A stretch of DNA of 64,000 nt, taken from contig JASANG010002449.1 of the NCBI GenBank assembly GCA_030248215.1, positions 186,001 through 250,000 on the forward strand, in the 5' to 3' direction. Each line of letters begins with the position of its first letter. Position 1 is the stretch's first letter. The notes under the pieces were generated by a model. It searched no databases. It had not been told where the DNA came from and worked only from the letters and a program-made list of their open reading frames with translations. Positions 58,001 through 64,000 of the stretch are shown here, piece after piece. Position numbers and translations under genes: made by a program. The DNA is from Enoplolaimus lenunculus (Eukaryota > Nematoda > Enoplea > Enoplida > Thoracostomopsidae).

Positions 58001-58510
58001 CCCCACATTCTAAGGTATTCCACGTTGTTAACTAGTTTGTGGTTACACAGTTATGTCCCCTAAACCGCATGCAAATTTTTGAAAAAATGACATTTTGCAA
58101 AAAGGTTCAGAAAAGGGCACAGCGTTGAAATTGTTTAAAACGGAGACGTCAGAACGGATTAGCGCATTTTTTGCCATTCAAGGAGTTATTAGCACAAATG
58201 TCAAAAAATTCCGAGGATAAAAATGTCGCGATTTCCGCACATCTCCTAAACCTTAAATATATATAAGATATATCATATATAATTTTACAAATCAATGATA
58301 ATAAACATACTCCAATATATACCTCACCTTTTTAATATCTGATAACCCAGCAGTTTGTTTAACGCCTAGAACTTCGTAGAAATTTTGATTTACTTCTTCC
58401 ACTAAGTCAAACAACGCCAATTCGTCAGTATTAAATGCATTACTTATATGTAGTGGCGCAAAAGCGCTTGCCATAAATAGATAAGCGGTTATATAAGATT
58501 TTATGGTCAT
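52013..58510 (-). CDS. DNAJC1: DNAJC1/MTJ1-type ER-membrane J-domain protein, 7 exons, 530 residues
   Basis: Exons: 58328-58510, 55837-55968, 55411-55598, 53930-54053, 53452-53592, 52884-53129, 52013-52591; all joins keep phase. A signal peptide at about 1-25 (LFMASAFAPLHISNA) precedes a J domain at about 43-105 with HPD at 71-73 (LKLHPDRNK). The J domain is completed across the exon 1-2 join (GLSDIKK/AYRQFS). Next come the family's LPDW block, a transmembrane helix (about 132-153), a charged linker, SANT 1 from W302 (GTPDRWERIARAM) and SANT 2 at about 453-505 (SDRWERIALMVP, then KEDCIARFKHLAALV). The human protein has about 554 residues in the same order. The J domain faces the ER lumen and stimulates BiP; the SANT domains face the cytosol. 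Intron 1 (2.4 kb) carries a tandem-repeat element. Confidence 0.92.
54397..54548. mobile_element. Small GC-rich TIR element in DNAJC1 intron 3
   Basis: It starts GGGCGGCGCTATACTT and ends with the near complement AAGTATAGCGACACCC. The interior is palindromic (CGGTATCGTCCGTC, TACGGTATCGTGCGTG). A related end is at 10780-10800. Confidence 0.55.
56905..57850. mobile_element. Element with tandem repeats in DNAJC1 intron 1
   Basis: TTTTGAGCGAAGCGAAAC at the left and its near complement GTTTGAGCTTCGCTCAAT at the right bound the block. Inside are a GTCC run (56969-56998), a conserved leader (GGAACAGCTGAACCGATTTTG) and four tandem units, listed next. The class is unknown. Confidence 0.5.
57095..57800. 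repeat. Four tandem units of about 150-178 bp
   Basis: Recurring phrases are AAGCCTAAATTAGGACTTT, TTTCACTAATTATTA, AAAGGGTTTTTGGGTGCGAG and CCTCCAAAACCGATAA. Unit starts are near 57139, 57312, 57490 and 57641. Confidence 0.8.
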
Positions 58511-58760
58511 TTTTTTTAAAATCGGATTAAAATTGTAAAAACGAGCAAATCCTGAAAGTCAAAGAAGCTATAACCTCAATTTGCATTGGGGTCTCAAAAC
58601 CACTTTTATTGTAGCAGAAACCTTCGTTTACGTGTGTATATCTGTCGAAAATAAATAATACACATTGCATAGTAGCATCACACAGCACACAACGTACTAC
58701 ACTGTACACCTGGTTCGTGCATACAATAGCGAACACACGTAGTTGAACCATGTCAGTCTA

Positions 58761-58842
58761 TGTAGGAACACCGGGACTTGAGACCTTTGCAGGAAAAGCG
58801 GGCCTGCGGAGCTATACTCTACCACTGCGCCACATAGCCCGC
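58761..58842 (-). mobile_element. tRNA-like sequence, probably SINE-derived
   Basis: The minus strand reads GCGGGCTATGTGGCGCAGTG GTAGAGT (A box) and, 40 bases on, GGTCTCAAGTCCCGG in place of a B box. The anticodon arm is followed by an extra stem-like insert (GGCCCGCTTTTCC). It does not fold into a standard tRNA as far as I can tell. Confidence 0.4.
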
Positions 58843-59024
58843 CTCTCCAACTGCTTTTGCCGTCGACTGTATATGTCGACCGTATGTTGCCAGAAAGCAT
58901 ACTATATACTGCAGTGCTTTTTGCATAAACACACGGACATGCATGTCTCACTATATTATAAAGCAATTTCGCAATGGTTCAGTTCAATTTATTCAACTTC
59001 TTCGCTATTGTGAGTATATGCGGT

Positions 59025-59275
59025 GTAGCTTGTGTATGTACAGAGTGTGTATTGTTAAGACACATACATACTCGTGCACATATAGCAACAGAGGAAATTA
59101 TGATATCGGCCGCGTGGTGTAATGGGTAGCGCGCTTGACTCGCGAGCGCAAGGTCCGAGGTTCGATTCTTGGCGTGGCCATATCTGTCGGAGAAATTAAT
59201 GGGAAAAACAATACTATTCGCGGTACTTCAGAAAAAGGGGTCGACCTGACCGTGCAGTTCTGACAGCTATAACAT
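59025..59275 (+). mobile_element. tRNA-containing SINE-like repeat, third copy
   Basis: The tRNA-like core at 59108-59179 matches those at 9103 and 9452 apart from small changes (CGCAAGG for CGAGAGG, CTTGG for CCCGG). The flanks are conserved on both sides (CATACTCGTGCACATATA before; CTGACCGTGCAGTTCTGACA after). Confidence 0.6.
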
Positions 59276-59699
59276 AACACTTATATATGCAAAGGGTTTG
59301 AAGTTCCAGATGACTAATCACGCAATAGGAACCAGCATGAACCAGCATGAGGCCATATTTAACGTCTGTGAAAACGAGACTCCAAAACAAAGGTGCTTGA
59401 GAATGCAAAAAAATTTCAGGTGGGCGTACTGACACTTCTTCTACTACTTTGTATTAAATCATATTGCACTACGCTTTCAGAATATTGAACACAAGGACTA
59501 GCTATATCATAATCTTTTGATTTGTTGTAATTTGGGCAAAACAGAAATGTTTTACTATTGAATTTATGTTATATGCGGCCCATGTTACTATAAAGGACGT
59601 TCCAATTTCCCGGACACAAATATACCCGGAGTGCACACTTATGCGCTCCTGTTTACATATGCACAGGCAGATATATTTACATAAGGTAATATATATGTA

Positions 59700-62487
59700 T
59701 ATATATTGTATATAACTCCGCCAAAGACGGTCCCAAGCCCGTTTGCAAAAGGAGGAGGGTTCGGCGCGGGCCAGCAACCCTGTCCTGTAAAAATCAACGG
59801 TACTACAGAAACAGATAGTAGTTTAATAGACGAACGGCATGAAGCTGAAAGTCCGCCCAAACGTGTAACGACTCTGGGTCAAAGCCGAAAGGAAGCCCAG
59901 AATCTGATGAAGAACTGAATGTTTAGTGCCACCAAATCCACCACCAAATTGGGTACTTGGAATGTACGAACGATGTTTCAAACGGAAAAGACGGCTCTAG
60001 TGATCCGAGAATTCGAGCGTTACAAATTAGATGTGTTGGCTATCAGTGAAGTTCGTTGGATAGGAAGCGGAAGTATGTGCAGCAATGATTCAACACTTCT
60101 ATATTCTGGTCCAGATCAGGTGCATGAAAATGGAGTTGGACTAATACTTAGCAAGAACGTAAAGAAAGCACTGATTGGTTGGAATCCGGTGAGTGAAAGA
60201 ATTCTAACAGCAAGACTACAGTCGAGACGTTCAAAAACGACCGTGATATCTGGATATGCACCAACGGGAAAAGCTTCTGGAGAAGATAAAGACGAGTTTT
60301 ATCAGCAGATGCAGGGTGTACTGAGCGATATTCACAGAAGTGATTTCGTTACTTTGCTTGGCGACATGAACGCGCAAATCAGTGAAGATCGGTAAGGATT
60401 TGAACACGTGATCGGGCCACATGGCTCCGCGCGTCAGACGAACGACCATGGGGAACGATTTCTGATGATGTGTATTAATGTAAATGGCCTATATATCGTT
60501 AACACCTATTTCACCCACAAGTCCATTCACAAGAAAACTTGGCGCGCGCCGAACGGAAGAACAAGCAACGAAATCGATTACGTATGTATTAAGAGATGTC
60601 AAGGTACGCAGAGGTGCGGATGTAGGATCAGATCATCACTTCGTCGTGAGCGAGATCAAACTGAAGTTCAAAAAGATACAAAAGCCGGTAGCTGTCAAAC
60701 CGTTTGATTTTGATCAACTGAAGGACAGTGACAAACGAAGTGAATTCGTAAATTGTGTTAAACAACAAATTCGAACCACTGTGACGAACCCATAATCTTG
60801 ATGAGCAATGGGTAATGTTCAAGGAAGCTATTGTCGCAGCAGCGGATGAATGTATTGGGCGACGCAGAGGTAGGCGTTCTGAAGCTTGGATACAGGATGC
60901 GACATGGAAGCTTAGCGATGAAAGGGAAAAGATCAAAAGCGAAAGGGGCCAAGCTGATACCGATGAAATGATGACTCGGGCGATGGAACGATACCGTCCT
61001 GCGGACAGAGCAGTAAAACGAAGCTGTAATAAAGATAAAGCTTATTCGCTTGCGCGAAAGGAGGCGGAAGCTCAGCATGCTGCTTCGAGGAACGACACCA
61101 AAACGCTCTATAATATCGTTAAAGACTTATCTGGGAACAGTGGTCCCTCTACTGTACCTATCAAGGATAAAGATGGAACGGTACTCACTACAGCGGAACA
61201 GCAGAACCAGAGGTGGATGGAACACTTCAAAGAAGTACTGAATCAACCAGCTCCTACAACGTTATTTGACTTCAGCACTGAAGAAAGTGGTTTAGTCCTG
61301 CAGGTGAATACCAATTGCATAACTGAAGCCGAAGTGAAGATGGCCCTACAGAAATTGAAGAATGGCAAAGCAGCCGGAGCCGATGAAATCAGACCTAAGG
61401 CTGCTCAATTATTGCTGGATTAATCAATGTGTTCCAGCGGATTGGCGGCATGGTATGATCGTTAAACTTCCGAAGAAAGGTAACCTTGCAGACTGCAACA
61501 ACTGGAGAGGAGTCACCCTACTCTCGGTCCCTGGCAAGGTCCTCAGTACAGTGCTGTTGGACAGATTGAAAGACACGATAGACAACAAGCTCAGAAAACA
61601 GCAAGCTGGATTCAGGAAAGGAAGATCGTGCTGCGAACAAATCTTCACGTTGAGGAATATCATTGAACAGTGCAGTGAATTCCAGAAACAACTTGAAATC
61701 AACTTTATCGACTTCAAGAAGGCGTTCGACTCTGTACATCGTCAGTCACTTTGGAGAATTGCTGAGCTATATGGTATCTCTGTTATCTTCATCAACATCT
61801 TCAAGAGTATGTACGAGAACAGTAGCTGCTGTGTGAAGATGCAAGGAGGCAAGACAGAATATTTCACCATTGAAACAGGTGTAAGGCAATGTTGCATTCT
61901 CTCACCCTTCCTGTTCCTGATTGTCATCGACTTCATTATGAAGAAAGCTGTAGATGGAACTGGCATTGGTATTCCTTGGAAGCAACAGCAACGAAACCTA
62001 CCAAATGTGCGATGGCCATGCGCAGTTTGCAACAGCAACCTGGGACGAACGGTATACTTGTTTCGGTGCAATATGTGCATTCAGTGGGTTCATCTGAACT
62101 GCAGTGGTATCCGAAGATGCGAATACAGTGAAAATTGGATTTGTTCAAAGTGCGAAGACCACCGGAATGTCCTAGCTGACCTTGACTTTACAGACGACAT
62201 TGCCCTACTAGCCGAAAGCAGAGCAAATCTACAACATATGACAGATATATTATGCGAGGTCGCGGGTTCTATGGGAATGAGAATCAGCAGCGAAAAAACG
62301 AAAGCAATGTCGGTCGGTGTAAAAGTTCAAAACAGCCCGCAGATTGTAGATGGAAAACAATGAATTCAAGATGACGATCGGTTCACATACCTTGGCAGCA
62401 CACTTGCTACTGACGGTGGTGCCGAAATTGATGCAAAGTGTAGAATCGGCAAAGCAGCGGCAAACTTCCGGAAGTTAGGAAAAATCT
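59700..62487 (+). mobile_element. Decayed LINE (endonuclease plus reverse transcriptase), 3' end missing
   Basis: A non-LTR retrotransposon of the RTE/CFDP2-like type; the clade is not certain. Endonuclease marks: LGTWNVRTM, ISEVRWIGSGS, SGYAPTG, LLGDMNAQI, GSDHHF. RT marks: NNWRGVTLLS, QAGFRKGRSC, motif A NFIDFKKAFDSV, motif B TGVRQCCILSPF (RQGC is usual), motif C LDFTDDIALL. Stops or frame changes occur near 59916, 60393, 60590, 60800, 61400 and 62361. The leading part (59706-59918, PCPVKINGTTETD) is in frame with the endonuclease. A PHD-type zinc finger lies between motifs B and C. The frame still reads FTYLGSTLATDGGAEID after 62364, then meets the minisatellite, so the C-terminus and 3' UTR are missing. 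Confidence 0.85.
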
Positions 62488-63697
62488 CTCCCATCTGTCC
62501 CAACTGTCCCATATGTCCCATCTGTCCCAACTGTCCCAACTGTCCCGTTGTCCCATCTGTCCCATCTGTCCCATCTCTCCCAACTGTCCCAACTATCCCA
62601 TCTGTCTCAACTTTCCCATCTGTCCCATCTGTCTCAACTTTCCCGTCTGTCCAAACTGTCCAAACTGTCCCAACTGTCCCATCTGTCCCTCGGTCCCATC
62701 TGTCCCATCTGTCCAAACTGTCCCATCTATCCCGCTGTCCCATCTGTCCCATCTGTCCCAACTGTCCCATCTGTCCCAACTGTCCCGTCTGTCCCATCTG
62801 TATAACTGTCCCATCTGTCCGAACTGTTCCAATTGTCCCATCTGCCCATATGTACCAATTGTCTCATCTGTCCCAAACGTCCAAACTGTCCCATCTGTCC
62901 CATCTGTCCCGTTTGTCCCAACTGTTCCATCTGTCCCAACTGTCCCGCTATCCTATCTGTCCCATCTGCCCCAACTGTCCCTACTGTCCCATCTGTCTCA
63001 ACTGTTCCAACTGCCCCATCTGTCCCATCTGTCCCAAGTGTCCCAACTGTCCCAACTGTCCAAACTGTCCCAACTGTCCCATTTGTCCCAACTGTCCCAT
63101 CTGTCCCATCTGTCCCAACTGTCCCAACTGTCCCATCTGTCCCAACTGTCCCATCGATCCCAATGTCCAACTGTCCCATCTGTCCGAACTGTCCCAATTG
63201 TCCTATCTGTCCCAACTGTCCCATCTGTTCCAACTGTCCCATCTGTCCCATCTGTCCCAACGGTCCCAACTGTCCGAACTGTCCCATCTGTCCCAACTGT
63301 CCCATTTGTCCCAACTGTCCCATTTGTCCCAACTGTCCCATCTGTCCCATCAGTCCCAACTGTCCCATCTGTCCCAACTGTCCCATCTGTCCCATCTGTC
63401 CCAACTGTCCCAACTGTCCCAACTGTCCCACCCCCCCCCCCCCCCCCCCCCCCCCCCCACCCCCATCTGTCCCCCCCCAACTGTCCCATCTGTTCCAACT
63501 GTCCCATCTGTCCCAACTGTCCCAACGGTCCCAACTGTCCCAACTGTCCCATCTGTCCCAACTGTCCCATCTGTCCAACTGTCCCATCTGTCCCGTTGGT
63601 CCCAACTGTCCCATCTGTCCCAACTGTCCAAACTGTCCCATCTGTCCCCACTATCCCACTGTCTCATCTGTCCAACTGTCCCGCTGTCCCAATTATA
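62488..63697. repeat. 9-bp minisatellite TGTCCCATC/TGTCCCAAC, about 1.2 kb
   Basis: More than 120 units of TGTCCCA(A/T)C with point changes. Since 9 is a multiple of 3, all six frames stay open as three-residue repeats; those long frames are not proteins. A run of C interrupts it at 63429-63458. Confidence 0.95.
63429..63458. repeat. Poly-C run of about 30
   Basis: An almost pure C run inside the minisatellite. Its length is likely to be unreliable in any assembly. Confidence 0.9.
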
Positions 63698-63813
63698 TTT
63701 TTTGAATGTACTCCTGGTACATTGCTGACGTGGGAAAATGGGACGGGTACTCCTGGTACATTTTTGTCCCGGGAAAATTGGATGGCCTTTAAAGTAACAT
63801 TGGCCTTAGATGC

Positions 63814-64000
63814 GATAGATGCAAACAACAGATCCGAAAATATACCTTATATCAACCCGATGTAGTTCCTTTAGTTTTCACGAAGTCCTTGCAAAACATT
63901 GACTGTTGTAGCCTTTAAAAGCTTGAAACAACAAAATAGTAAAGCGCGAATAATAATAATGCTCCTCATTGTACTCGAGCATTATTCAATTTTAGAGTGT
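63814..64000. other. Right edge, nothing recognised
   Basis: AT-rich sequence with no visible gene or repeat. Confidence 0.4.

Larger units (their letters stand above)
59577..63805. mobile_element. Composite TIR element of 4.2 kb holding a LINE and a minisatellite
   Basis: Outer inverted repeats of about 60 bp: GGCCCATGTTACTATAAAGG at the left; the right end is the complement of GGCCAATGTTACTTTAAAGG. The match goes on through CCAATTTTCCCGGGACA. Flanks TTATATGC (59569-59576) and TTAGATGC (63806-63813) match at 7 of 8. The ends are those of the GGCC-type group, as in the MITE at 20504. No transposase was seen; the interior is LINE sequence followed by a 9-bp repeat. Confidence 0.8.

Noticed and set aside
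60231-61078. Minus-strand frames across the LINE
   Set aside because: Shadows of the endonuclease and linker region on the plus strand.
62513-63865. Very long open frames on both strands (up to 450 residues) of repeating CPI/CPN, SHL/SQL, VPS/VPT and GQLGQM
   Set aside because: They follow from a 9-bp repeat unit, which keeps all frames open; no start context, intron or domain supports a protein.

Overview
The window is animal DNA with introns, most likely from a nematode. The evidence for that is indirect. TTAGGC, the nematode telomere motif, is scattered everywhere inside small transposons; introns are GT-AG with short T-rich acceptors ending TTTCAG or TTGTAG; and the recognisable genes are metazoan. 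About four fifths of the sequence is AT-rich non-coding DNA full of decayed, mostly non-autonomous DNA transposons, tRNA-derived SINEs and tandem repeats. I found no virus-like element.

Layout. Positions 1-25,200 hold no gene I can support: MITEs, SINEs, minisatellites and unassigned AT-rich DNA. At 25,229-28,947 (+) there is a three-exon gene for a 370-residue single-pass membrane protein of unknown function. At 30,415-31,536 a complete TIR element carries an internal minisatellite of about 83 bp period. A small candidate gene lies at 32,232-32,513 (-). At 32,806-41,045 (+) there is a seven-exon gene for a 679-residue leucine-rich-repeat membrane protein. From 40,150 to 51,510 there is a tandem duplication of about 6 kb; each unit carries the terminal (transmembrane) exon of the LRR gene and a complete single-exon ribosomal protein L35 (uL29) gene on the minus strand. 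At 52,013-58,510 (-) there is a seven-exon DNAJC1/MTJ1 gene (signal peptide, J domain, transmembrane segment, two SANT domains, 530 residues). At 59,577-63,805 there is a composite TIR element holding a decayed LINE and a 9-bp minisatellite.

The exon models were built by hand. All junctions of the three multi-exon genes keep phase, and the protein sense across the joins (a leucine-rich repeat, a J domain) supports them. The genes do not form an evident pathway: a cell-surface LRR protein, a cytosolic ribosomal protein and an ER-membrane co-chaperone are neighbours, and the duplication links the first two.

The strongest pattern outside the genes is a group of short TIR elements ending in GGCC, with 8-bp target duplications (hAT-like), whose bodies contain TTAGGC arrays and which occur about 25 times. 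The most unusual single item is a C4HC3 (PHD-type) zinc finger lying in frame inside the LINE reverse transcriptase, between motifs B and C. The most consequential one for the host is the tandem duplication that gives the LRR gene a second, slightly different terminal exon.
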